64,000 nt of DNA from Streptomyces seoulensis (GTDB lineage Bacteria > Actinomycetota > Actinomycetes > Streptomycetales > Streptomycetaceae). The notes under the pieces were generated by a model. The model searched no databases, was not told the origin of the DNA, and saw only the letters and a list, made by a program, of their open reading frames with translations. The first letter of the stretch is position 1. Every line of letters starts with the position of its first letter. Below, piece after piece: positions 51,927 through 61,763 of this stretch. The translations under genes were made by a program, and so were the position numbers. The stretch is from positions 3,509,001 to 3,573,000 of the forward strand of contig NZ_AP025667.1 in NCBI RefSeq assembly GCF_022846655.1. Reading direction: 5' to 3'.

Positions 51927-52868
51927 TCAGGAACGACGTGCGCGCGTGGCGTACACCGTCCCGGCTCCCACGGCCAGCACGAGCGCGGCCCCACCCGCGA
52001 GCATGCCGACCGGGGCACCCGCACCGGTCTCCGCCAGCGGCGGGTTGCCGCCGTTCGGCGAGGACTTGGGGGCGGGCGGGCTGGACTGGGCCGGCGGCAC
52101 CTTCGGGTTGGTGGACGGCGTCGCGCCGGGCTTCGGGCTCGCCGGAGGCTTGCCGCCCTCGGCGGGGGCGCTCGGCTCGTTCGCGGCGGGCGGCACGCTC
52201 GGCGCCGGGCTCGCGGACGCCCCGGGCGCGGAGGGGCTGGGCGCGGACGGGCTGGGGGTGGCCGACTCCGGCGTACCGGGTTCGCACCGCTTGTCCCCGC
52301 CGTTCCAGGCGGCGATCAGGTGGAACGGGGTGAGGGCGCCGGTGCGCACGTCGGGCAGCGGGCCGTGCCCCTCGCCCTCCTTGCCGTCGTAGGCCACGTC
52401 GTCGCCGTACAGGTCGGTCTGGCCGAAGCAGGTCGGCGCCTTGACGCTGAGCTTCTTCCAGGTGCGGCCGGCGTCGTCCTGGCCCGCGACGTCCTCGGCG
52501 GTGAGGTGGACGGTGGCCTTGTCGATCATTTCCTGGTGGCCGGAGGAGGGCCAGTCGGGGCCCTCGGTGGTGTACTCGGCCAGGGAGACGGGGTAGCTGC
52601 ACCCCGCGCCGACACTCTGGCCGGGCGCGAGGCGGACCTCGACGATGCCGGGCACGGTGTCCCACTGATGGAACCCGCCCTCCGAGGACCAGTCGGCGCC
52701 GACGACCTTGCCGTCGCCGTCGACCAGGCGGTACTGCACGGTGGCGGCCGAGCAGACGCCGCCGTCCTGGGCGTGGGCGGCGGTGGCGCCGATCAGGGGC
52801 GCGGCGGCCGCCGAGAGGAAGGCCGCGGCGGTCGCGGCGAGAAATCTGGCTGGTTGCGAGCGTGCCAA
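51927..52868 (-). CDS. Sortase-anchored surface protein (LAETG)
   Basis: 313 residues. Signal peptide (about 1-35), a globular part with several cysteines (about 40-200), a Pro/Ser/Ala-rich wall-spanning stretch, the class E sortase signal LAETG, a membrane helix and the basic tail TRARRS. LAxTG signals are typical of streptomycete sortase E substrates. The TTG at 52868 is preferred because AGAGG lies 6 nt upstream; an earlier TTG at 52889 is less well placed. The globular part is not recognised. Confidence 0.85.
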   Translation of the reverse strand: MARSQPARFLAATAAAFLSAAAAPLIGATAAHAQDGGVCSAATVQYRLVDGDGKVVGADWSSEGGFHQWDTVPGIVEVRLAPGQSVGAGCSYPVSLAEYTTEGPDWPSSGHQEMIDKATVHLTAEDVAGQDDAGRTWKKLSVKAPTCFGQTDLYGDDVAYDGKEGEGHGPLPDVRTGALTPFHLIAAWNGGDKRCEPGTPESATPSPSAPSPSAPGASASPAPSVPPAANEPSAPAEGGKPPASPKPGATPSTNPKVPPAQSSPPAPKSSPNGGNPPLAETGAGAPVGMLAGGAALVLAVGAGTVYATRARRS

Positions 52869-53113
52869 GGTGAGCCTCTGTCCGTTCAAAGGGTGTGGGA
52901 GGTGGCAGGGCGCGCGCGAGCATGCGCGCGGCGCCCCTCGGCCCTTCGCCCGCCCGAGGCGGAGCGAGGACGGTCAGAGTCTTGTCGCCTTTACAACTCC
53001 CGTCAATTTTCCACGAGTTGAGCATCATCACAGTGGCGACGGGATCGAATGGGCAGGTCAGCACGGACGGCAGATTTCGGCACGGGACCCGACATCCCCG
53101 AATTGCGCGGGTC

Positions 53114-53137
53114 GGCCCCGCCGGGTGCGGCGGGGCC
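53114..53137 (-). terminator. Hairpin after the beta-lactamase gene
   Basis: GGCCCCGCC (53114-53122) pairs with GGCGGGGCC (53129-53137), loop GGGTGC, 9 bp past the bla stop. Confidence 0.75.
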
Positions 53138-53145
53138 GCCGGCGG

Positions 53146-54060
53146 CTACTCGCCCGGCGCCAGGTGGGCGGCGAGCAGGCGCGCGGTCTCCTCGATCAGC
53201 GCGTCGTCGACGAGCGCGTCGGGGGTGGGCTTGGTGGACAGCACGGAGAGCAGCAGGGGCGTCCCCTTGCCGGTCCAGGCCACGCCGAGGTCGTTGGCGG
53301 TGGCGTAGGAGCCGGTGCCCGTCTTGTCGGCGAGGAGCCAGCCGGGCGGGAGGCCGGCGCCGAACCGCTTGGCGCTGGTGGTGTTGCCGCGCAGCCAGCC
53401 GACGAACTGCTCCCGGTCGGCGCCGGCCAACGCCCCTCCCAGGGTGAGCAGTTCGAAGGAGCGGCCGAGGGCGCGCGGGGTCGTGGTGTCGCGCACGTCA
53501 CCGGGCACGGCGGTGTTCAGGTCGGTCTCCCACCGGTCGAGCCGGCTCACCCGGTCGCCGAGGGACCGGAAGAAGCGGGTGAGACCGGCCGGGCCGCCGA
53601 TCCGGCGCAGCATGAGGTTGCCCGCCGTGTTGTCGCTGTACTGGATCGCGGCCGCGCACACGTCGCCCAGCGCCATCCCCGTCTCCACGTGGGCCTTGCT
53701 CTGCTCGGAGTTGGACAGGATGTCCGCCGGCGGAAAGTGGATCACCTCGCTCAGCGCCGCGCGGCCGCCGTGGTCGCGCAGGACGGCCGCCGCGGCGATC
53801 GCCTTGAACGTCGAGCACATGGCGAACGGCTCGTCGGCGCGGAACGCCACCGTCGCACCCGTGCGCGGGTTGTGCGCGTACACGCCGAGCCGGGCGCCGT
53901 ACCGCTTCTCCAGCGCGCTCAGCTCGGGGCGCAGGGCGGCGTCGTCCGGGGTGGCCCAGGCGGGGGCGGTGGAGGCCGCCGAGGCGGCGGCGGCCGCCAC
54001 GGTGAGGGCCGCGCCCGCGCGGAGCAGACGGCGGCGCGGGACAGGGGTGGCACGGGTCAT
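53146..54060 (-). CDS. bla: Class A beta-lactamase
   Basis: 304 residues. A Tat-type signal (RRRLLRAGAALTV) is followed by the mature enzyme with all class A elements: Ser83-x-x-Lys86 (STFK), Ser142-Asp-Asn (SDN), the omega-loop Glu178 (RWETDLN) and Lys246-Thr-Gly (KTGTGS). It hydrolyses beta-lactams outside the membrane. The ATG at 54060 has GGAGG 9 nt upstream. Divergent from a LysR/BlaB-like pair over 133 bp, the arrangement known from the inducible bla genes of Streptomyces cacaoi. Confidence 0.95.
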   Translation of the reverse strand: MTRATPVPRRRLLRAGAALTVAAAAASAASTAPAWATPDDAALRPELSALEKRYGARLGVYAHNPRTGATVAFRADEPFAMCSTFKAIAAAAVLRDHGGRAALSEVIHFPPADILSNSEQSKAHVETGMALGDVCAAAIQYSDNTAGNLMLRRIGGPAGLTRFFRSLGDRVSRLDRWETDLNTAVPGDVRDTTTPRALGRSFELLTLGGALAGADREQFVGWLRGNTTSAKRFGAGLPPGWLLADKTGTGSYATANDLGVAWTGKGTPLLLSVLSTKPTPDALVDDALIEETARLLAAHLAPGE

Positions 54061-54193
54061 GTGCGGTGTCCTCCAAGGGAGTTGGGCCGTCGGGGATGTT
54101 GGATCACCGACGGGGGACAGCGAAACAGCAGGACACCGCTCATGTCCAAGAGTGAACTTTGAACGTGCCATGACTTATTGATATGACTCCGGG
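54061..54193. promoter_or_regulatory. bla/LysR divergent control region
   Basis: 133 bp shared by bla and the LysR gene. It contains TGAACTTTGAAC (about 54152-54163), two direct TGAAC-type half-sites, and an A/T-rich ATGACTTATTGATATGAC next to the LysR start. These suit BlaA-like binding, but the exact T-N11-A operators are not certain. Confidence 0.5.
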
Positions 54194-55066
54194 ATGGATC
54201 TGCTCGCGCATCTCGCGGCGTTCACCGCGACGGCCGACGAAGTGAGCTTCTCGCGCGCGGCCGAGCGGCTGGGGATCGCGCAGCCGCTCCTCAGCCGCCG
54301 CATCAAGTCGCTGGAGACGTATTTCGGCGGCCAGTTGTTCGACCGCTCACGACGGCAGGTCGCCGTGACGGAGTTCGGCGGCTCACTGCTGCCGTACGCG
54401 CGCGACGTGCTGGAGCGGGCCGAGCGGCTCGGGCAGGCGGCCCGTTCGGCACGTGCCGCGCGGGTGCGCGTCGTGGGGGTGCCCGCGCACTGCGCACCCG
54501 TGGCCCTGGCCGGTGTGATCCGCGCGGGCGCGGAACACGGCACTGCACTCGCCGTGCGTGAACTGACGCCCCAGCAGCGGCACTTGGGGATCAGTGACGG
54601 CTCGCTGGCGTACGCCCTGCTCCGCGTGGCTCCCGAGCGGGCCGCGCTGCGCGTCCCGCTCGGCCTGGCGGCCGCTCCGGGGGTGGAATCGGCCAGGCGG
54701 CGCACCGTCCATCTGGAGGACCTGCGGCCGCCCCGAGGCGCGGCCGGGCTGCCGATCCTGACCCTGGAGGAGGACGAAGTGCCCTACGCACAGGACCGTC
54801 TGGGGCGGGCCGCGGCCCGTGCCGGGCTGCCGGAGACGCTCGTCGGGACCGCGGGCCCGGCCTCCACCGCGCTGGCCGACACACTTGCCGGGCGGGCGCG
54901 GCTGCTGTGCGCGGAGCCGTTCGCCCGGCAGCACGGCGCGAGCTGGGCCCCGCTGGCCGACGCCTCCCTGCACCGGGGCTACGAGATCGGCGCGAGCGAG
55001 ACCCACGGGGAGACGGGCGAGGTCCCGGCATGGCTGGCCGGGGTGCTGGCGGGGGTGACCGGATGA
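54194..55066 (+). CDS. LysR-family regulator of beta-lactamase (BlaA-like)
   Basis: 290 residues. HTH about 15-40 (FSRAAERLGIAQPLLSRRIK, then SLETYFG), then an effector-binding domain. Divergent from bla and overlapping the BlaB-like gene by four bases, the same order as blaA-blaB in S. cacaoi, where BlaA activates the lactamase gene. The functional role is inferred from this synteny. Confidence 0.88.
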   Translation: MDLLAHLAAFTATADEVSFSRAAERLGIAQPLLSRRIKSLETYFGGQLFDRSRRQVAVTEFGGSLLPYARDVLERAERLGQAARSARAARVRVVGVPAHCAPVALAGVIRAGAEHGTALAVRELTPQQRHLGISDGSLAYALLRVAPERAALRVPLGLAAAPGVESARRRTVHLEDLRPPRGAAGLPILTLEEDEVPYAQDRLGRAAARAGLPETLVGTAGPASTALADTLAGRARLLCAEPFARQHGASWAPLADASLHRGYEIGASETHGETGEVPAWLAGVLAGVTG

Positions 55067-55998
55067 CCGTCGAGACCACCTACGCCCCGGCCCACGCGGC
55101 CTCGGACGGCATCCTGCGCGACGTGGCGGACGGCATCGCCCGCGAGTGGGACGCGCTCGGGGTACGGGGCTCCTTCCTGGCCCGGAACATCGACACCGGT
55201 GAGCAACTGGGCTTCGACGTCGAGGTGCCGGTGCCGCTCGCCTCGGTGGTGAAGGTCCCGCTGGCCCTGGTGGTGCTGGACCGGATCGCCGCAGGGGAAC
55301 TCGACGCCGCCCGGCCCGTGACCTTCGTGCCCTCCCCGGGCGGCGCCGGTCCGACCGGGCTCGCGGCGTTCCGCCATCCGGCGACGCTGGCCGTCGGCGA
55401 CCTGCTGCTGATGATGCTCTCGGTGAGCGACAACGCCGCGGCGGACCTCCTCCTCGACCTGGTGCCGGTCCCGGAGGTGGCCGCCCGGCTGCGTTCCTGG
55501 GACTGCCCCGGTCTGCGCGTGCGGCACCGCCTGCACCACATGTACGCCTGCGCGGCCGGGGCGTCGGGCAACGACTTCTCGCTCGCGCTGGAGCTGGCCG
55601 TACGCGACGAGCGCACCGGCCACCACACCATCGAGACCCTGGATCCGGCGCACGCCAGTACCGGCACGGCCGGGGCGCTGGTGTCCCTGCTGGAGCGGGT
55701 GTGGCGCGACGAGATCGCCGATCCGCGTGCCACCGCGGAGCTGCGCCGTCTCATGGGCCTGCAGGTCTTCGCGCACCGCATGGTGAGCGAACTGCGCGCG
55801 GACTCGCTCCGCTACAGCGGCAAGACGGGCACGTTCCTGCATCTGCGGCACGAGGTCGGCGTGGTGGAGGCGGACTCCGGCGACCGCGTCGCCCTGGCCG
55901 CGCTGACCCGCGCGGACCGCAGGGCGTCCCAGGCCCCGGACATCGACCTGGCCATCGGGGTCGCGGCCCGGCGGGCGTTCGAGGCACTGCGCGGGTGA
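55063..55998 (+). CDS. BlaB-like serine beta-lactamase/penicillin-recognising protein
   Basis: 311 residues with a class A-like fold: Ser61-x-x-Lys64 (SVVK), Ser121-Asp-Asn (SDN) and Lys253-Thr-Gly (KTG) are present, but no Glu in an RxxE omega-loop can be picked, so it may bind penicillin without efficient turnover. It has no signal peptide, so it should be cytoplasmic. The coupled order with the LysR gene matches S. cacaoi blaB, required for induction. An intracellular beta-lactam or peptidoglycan-fragment sensor is inferred. Confidence 0.85.
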   Translation: MTVETTYAPAHAASDGILRDVADGIAREWDALGVRGSFLARNIDTGEQLGFDVEVPVPLASVVKVPLALVVLDRIAAGELDAARPVTFVPSPGGAGPTGLAAFRHPATLAVGDLLLMMLSVSDNAAADLLLDLVPVPEVAARLRSWDCPGLRVRHRLHHMYACAAGASGNDFSLALELAVRDERTGHHTIETLDPAHASTGTAGALVSLLERVWRDEIADPRATAELRRLMGLQVFAHRMVSELRADSLRYSGKTGTFLHLRHEVGVVEADSGDRVALAALTRADRRASQAPDIDLAIGVAARRAFEALRG

Positions 55999-56013
55999 GC
56001 CGGGCGGGGTGGC

Positions 56014-56616
56014 TCAGCCCCGGCCGCCGCTCAGCCGGCGCCATTCCGGCCCGACGCGTTTCCACTCCTCGTCCCACTCCGCGAGCCGGCGCCGGACGAG
56101 GGAGCCGCACACCAGCCGTCCGGAGGCCCAGACGACCGTGCCGGTGATCTGGGCGACGAGGACACCGGTGAGCACGGTCTGGAGCAGGGCCTCGGCCAGG
56201 GAGGCGGGCGGCGGCACGGTGCGTCCGGTGCCGTCGGTCCAGAGGGTGACGGTGCTCCCGGCCGCGGTGCCGGGGCTCACCTTGGCCCGGTCGGTGTGCA
56301 CGGCGCCCTTGCCGTCGGTCCAGCGCACCGCGGCCCAGACCCGGTCGTCGTCGTAGCCGCTGCCCGCCGGCGGGGTCTTCGGCGCGGGGCCGGTGAGCAC
56401 GGCGCGGACCTCGTGCACCTGGTCGCGGCGAGCGGCGAGTGTGGAGTCCACGGAACTCGCGGCGGCGTAACCCGCGAGGGCACCGCCCAGTACGACGAAG
56501 ATCCAGGTGAGGAGCACGACCCAGCCCTCGACGAGGTCACCGTGCCGCCGCAACGGATTACGCCGCCAGCGCCACAGCCGCAGAGGGGTGATCGTCTCCG
56601 GAGGTGTCCGAGTCAT
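56014..56616 (-). CDS. Two-TM membrane protein, Rv1733c-like
   Basis: 200 residues. TM1 about 35-55 (WVVLLTWIFVVLGGALAGYA), an extracellular part of ~90 residues with VRAVLTG and VWAAVRWTDGKGAVHTD, and TM2 about 150-172. The layout matches Rv1733c-type proteins common in Streptomyces; function unknown. The ATG at 56616 has a perfect AGGAGG 6 nt upstream. Confidence 0.85.
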   Translation of the reverse strand: MTRTPPETITPLRLWRWRRNPLRRHGDLVEGWVVLLTWIFVVLGGALAGYAAASSVDSTLAARRDQVHEVRAVLTGPAPKTPPAGSGYDDDRVWAAVRWTDGKGAVHTDRAKVSPGTAAGSTVTLWTDGTGRTVPPPASLAEALLQTVLTGVLVAQITGTVVWASGRLVCGSLVRRRLAEWDEEWKRVGPEWRRLSGGRG

Positions 56617-56728
56617 CGGCAGCCTCCTCTCGCCTGCCACACCACCATCGTGCACCTGTCCCGGCGAGCCCGCAGTACCGGACGCCGGGGAAGCGGGAAC
56701 CGCAGGTCGCCGGGGGTTTCACACAAAG

Positions 56729-56764
56729 GGGGCGCCCCCGGGCCGGTCGGCTCGGGGGCGCCCC
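56729..56764. terminator. Very stable hairpin after katG
   Basis: GGGGCGCCCCCG (56729-56740) pairs with CGGGGGCGCCCC (56753-56764); the 12-nt loop can pair further (GGCC/GGCT). It lies 17 bp past the katG stop and is followed on the minus strand by CCTTT. Confidence 0.85.
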
Positions 56765-56780
56765 TTCCGGGTGTTCGGGC

Positions 56781-59054
<2,274 letters not shown>

Positions 59055-59495
59055 TCAGGAGCTGCGGCCGGTGGAACAGTCGGAGCAGGTGCCCCAGTAC
59101 ACGACCTCGGCCTCGTCGATGGCGAAGCCCCGGTTGTCGGAAGCGGTCAGGCAGGGCGCGTGGCCCACGGCACAGTCGACGTCGACGACGGCACCGCACG
59201 ACCGGCACACGGCGTGGTGGTGGTTGTCGCCGACGCGTCCCTCGAACCGGGCGGGGCTGCCCGCGGGCTCGATGCGGCGTATGAGGCCCGCGCCGGTCAG
59301 CGCGTGCAGCGCCTCGTAGACGGCCTGCACGGAGATGTGGCCGACACGCTCGCGGACCTGGGAGGCGATCGCCTCGGCACCGAGGTGGTCGCCGGCACGG
59401 ACGGTCTCCAGCAGCGCGACGCGGGCCGCCGTGACGCGGAGGCCCGCACCGCGGAGTTCCGCGGCGGCGGTGGTCGGAGGCTGGGATGCGGTCAT
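59055..59495 (-). CDS. furA: FurA/CatR-type peroxide-sensing Fur-family repressor
   Basis: 146 residues. Winged HTH (ISVQAVYEALHALTGAGLIRRI) and dimer/metal part with HHHAVCRSCG and a C-terminal CSDC, two CxxC pairs. FurA represses furA-katG and is released by peroxide. The ATG at 59495 is preceded by a promoter that would give a leaderless mRNA. Gene order and overlap of function with katG are standard in actinobacteria. Confidence 0.95.
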   Translation of the reverse strand: MTASQPPTTAAAELRGAGLRVTAARVALLETVRAGDHLGAEAIASQVRERVGHISVQAVYEALHALTGAGLIRRIEPAGSPARFEGRVGDNHHHAVCRSCGAVVDVDCAVGHAPCLTASDNRGFAIDEAEVVYWGTCSDCSTGRSS

Positions 59496-59501
59496 GGGAC
59501 G

Positions 59502-59556
59502 AACCTACCGTCATAAACACGAGAGATTCAAGAAAACGAGCTATGCAATTTTTTGA
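59502..59556 (-). promoter_or_regulatory. furA-katG promoter and FurA operator candidate
   Basis: On the minus strand, -35 TTGAAT (59531-59526) and -10 TAGGTT (59507-59502) are 18 bp apart and would place the start at the furA ATG (59495), a leaderless mRNA as described for mycobacterial furA. Upstream, an A/T-rich inverted pair TCAAGAAA (59528-59535) and TTTTTTGA (59549-59556) is a good FurA operator candidate. Confidence 0.6.
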
Positions 59557-59947
59557 CTTCTTAGTGTGACTGCTGGGTGCCGTTCCGTGTCCCCGGTGGA
59601 GAACCGGTTCGGCACCCGGAGCGCGGCGGGCCTGCCCGCATCATGTGACCCGGCTCCGGCCCCGGGGGCACGCCGAGCCGCACGGTCCCTCGCACGGGTG
59701 AACGGACCCGAACCGGAACCCACCCTTGTGTTTCCCCGCACCGTCCTCGCGCAAGCGCCCGATCCTCACTTCCGCGCGGCACCGGCCTCTCACTCGTCCG
59801 GGTGCTCCGGGCCCGCCATCCGTGGCAGCGCGGGGGCTCTCTCGTTCGGCAGCAGTGTGACGTTTCCGGCATGACGTGAATGTGGCGGTGCGGGAGGGCA
59901 GCAGTCCCCTCCATGCCCCACGCGAACCTCCAGCGGCAGGTGATCGG
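59557..59947. other. 391 bp upstream of the acyltransferase gene
   Basis: No credible gene; the one open frame across it (59566-59874) is Ala/Pro/Ser-rich and lacks a ribosome-binding site and family match. No hairpin or repeat stood out. It should hold the promoter of the acyltransferase gene. Confidence 0.5.
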
Positions 59948-61126
59948 ATGACCACGGCGACGACCCGGACGCCCCGGACGCCGCCCGCCGGGCCCGACGC
60001 GGCCACCGCCCGCTCCTCCCCGCCGGGGGGCGTCAGACCTTCGCTGCCCTCGCTGACCGGGCTGCGCTGGATGGCGGCCCTGCTGGTGTTCGGACTGCAC
60101 ATCAACAACTTCGGCTACCTCGGCGGCCAGGCCGGGCGGCTGGTCTCCTGGGCCTTCACACCCGGCGGCACCGGGGTGTCGTTCTTCTTCGTCCTGTCCG
60201 GCTTCGTGCTCACCTGGTCGGCCCGGCCCGGCGACCGGGCGCCCGGTTTCTGGCGGCGGCGGATCGCGCGGGTCTACCCCGTCCACCTGGCCACCGCCCT
60301 CATCGCGGTCACCGTGGCCTTCGCCATGGGCAAGCCCGCGCTCCCGACCTGGAAGCAGACCCTGGCGAACCTGTCCCTGGTGCACTCCTGGTGGCAGCCC
60401 TGGTGGCAGACGCTCAACCCGGTCAGCTGGTCGCTGGCCTGCGAGGCGTTCTTCTACGCGCTCTTCCCGGCCCTCTTCTGGCTGCTGCGCAGGCTCGACG
60501 CGCGCGGCACGCTGATACTGGGCGGCGCGGCGGTGGTGGTCGCGCTGGGCCTGGCCTGGGCCGACGCCCACCACTGGCTGGATCAGCCGCTGTACTCGCT
60601 GCCCGCCGCCCGGCTGCCGGAGTTCGTCCTCGGCACGGTCACGGCGCGGCTGGTGCTGCTCGACCGCTGGCGCGGCCCCGGCCTGGAGGGCTCGCTCGCC
60701 CTGGCCATCCTCGGCTACTTCCTCGTCCCCCAGGTGGCCCCCGGTTACGCGGCCACCTCCTGCACCCTGGCGGGCTTCACCGCGCTGATCCCGGCGGCGG
60801 CCGTCGCCGACCTGCGCGGGCTGCCCACACTCTGGCGGGGGCGGCGGATGGTGCGGCTCGGGGAGCTGTCGTTCGCGTTCTACATGGTGCATCTGCTGGT
60901 GCTGCGCGCGGGCATCGCCGTGCTGGGAGACAAGCCGCGCTTCGGCGCGGCGGCCGGGATCGGCGTGACCGTGGCCGCGTTCACGGTGTCGCTCGGGCTG
61001 TCCTGGGCGCTGTTCGAGGGGGTGGAGCGTCCGGTACGGCGCCTGCTGCTGCGCGGCCGCCGTCCGGCGGACCGGCCCCCTGTCGCCCCGGCCCCGAAGG
61101 AGAGCGTCGCGGCCGCCCGCGACTGA
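59948..61126 (+). CDS. Membrane acyltransferase, AT3 (OafA-like) family
   Basis: 392 residues, about ten helices. LTGLRWMAALLVFGLHI holds the R-x10-H active site, and FFFVLSGFVLTWSA and RRRIARVYPVH are AT3 signatures. These enzymes move acyl groups across the membrane onto sugars or polyketides. The ATG at 59948 follows AGGTGATCGG. No glycosyltransferase is adjacent, so the acceptor is unknown. Confidence 0.9.
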   Translation: MTTATTRTPRTPPAGPDAATARSSPPGGVRPSLPSLTGLRWMAALLVFGLHINNFGYLGGQAGRLVSWAFTPGGTGVSFFFVLSGFVLTWSARPGDRAPGFWRRRIARVYPVHLATALIAVTVAFAMGKPALPTWKQTLANLSLVHSWWQPWWQTLNPVSWSLACEAFFYALFPALFWLLRRLDARGTLILGGAAVVVALGLAWADAHHWLDQPLYSLPAARLPEFVLGTVTARLVLLDRWRGPGLEGSLALAILGYFLVPQVAPGYAATSCTLAGFTALIPAAAVADLRGLPTLWRGRRMVRLGELSFAFYMVHLLVLRAGIAVLGDKPRFGAAAGIGVTVAAFTVSLGLSWALFEGVERPVRRLLLRGRRPADRPPVAPAPKESVAAARD

Positions 61127-61138
61127 GCCGGGACAGCC

Positions 61139-61172
61139 GGGTGCCGGCCCCTCGCTGGAGGGACCGGCACCC
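61139..61172. terminator. Bidirectional terminator between acyltransferase and chaplin genes
   Basis: GGGTGCCGG (61139-61147) pairs with CCGGCACCC (61164-61172), and CCCTC (61149-61153) with GAGGG (61158-61162). It lies between convergent genes and can stop both. Confidence 0.8.
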
Positions 61173-61184
61173 GTCACGCGCCGT

Positions 61185-61427
61185 TCAGGAGTTGGCGCAG
61201 ATGTTGCCGAACGCGGGGTTCAGCAGGCCCACGACGTCGATCGTGTTGCCGCACAGGTTGACCGGGATCTCCACGGGGACCTGGACGACGTTGCCGGAGG
61301 CGACGCCGGGGCTGTTGGCGGCGACACCGGTGGTCGGGTCCGGGTCTGCCGCCTGGGCCGCCGTGGCGCCGGACAGGGCAAGGGCGCCCGCGAGAACGGC
61401 CGTTGTAGCAAGCTTGCGCATACGCAT
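61185..61427 (-). CDS. Short chaplin (hydrophobic aerial-hypha coat protein)
   Basis: 80 residues: signal peptide (cleavage after AQA, residue 26) and a ~54-residue mature chaplin domain ending GNVVQVPVEIPVNLCGN ... LLNPAFGNICANS with the two conserved cysteines (59 and 77). Short chaplins assemble into amyloid films that let aerial hyphae break surface tension. The ATG at 61427 has GAGG 7 nt upstream. It stands alone rather than next to rodlins or long chaplins. Confidence 0.95.
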   Translation of the reverse strand: MRMRKLATTAVLAGALALSGATAAQAADPDPTTGVAANSPGVASGNVVQVPVEIPVNLCGNTIDVVGLLNPAFGNICANS

Positions 61428-61721
61428 GAGGTGCCTCACTGGTCGAGGTTGGGACCCCTCCATCACAGCGCCAGCCACGGCGGGGCGCCCGCCGTGCTAC
61501 TCCGTTCGGGCAGGAGCCCCCGGACCGGGGGTCGTCCGAGGCGGGAGCGGGAGGCTCCCGGTGGGTGAAGTCGGCCCGGCAGCCCAGGTGTTGACCTGGA
61601 CGGCCGGCCGCTCGGACGCCTGACCGGGCCGGGGGCCGTGACGGAGGGCCGCGCGGCCCTCCGTCGACGCCACCCTAGGCGCGGCTCGCGGACCCCGCCT
61701 GCCGGACCCCGCGCACACGAC
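61428..61721. other. Palindrome-rich spacer upstream of the chaplin gene
   Basis: No gene. Part of a 336-bp gap up to 61763. Palindromes: CCCCC-GGACC-GGGGG (61517-61531), GGGAGC/GCTCCC (61543-61559) and a near-perfect 26-bp GACGGAGGGCCG-cg-CGGCCCTCCGTC (61640-61665). They may be terminators, DNA structure or binding sites in the chaplin control region. Confidence 0.5.
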
Positions 61722-61755
61722 GGCCCCTGCGCGCCCGCGAGGACACGCAGGGGCC
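61722..61755 (-). terminator. Hairpin after the secreted beta-helix gene
   Basis: GGCCCCTGCG (61722-61731) pairs perfectly with CGCAGGGGCC (61746-61755), loop of 14, 8 bp past the stop at 61764. Confidence 0.8.
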
Positions 61756-61763
61756 GGTGTGCC

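Noticed and set aside
59566..59874. A 102-residue open frame between furA and the acyltransferase gene
   Set aside because: No ribosome-binding site, low-complexity Ala/Pro/Ser content and no family resemblance; it also begins inside the furA promoter area.
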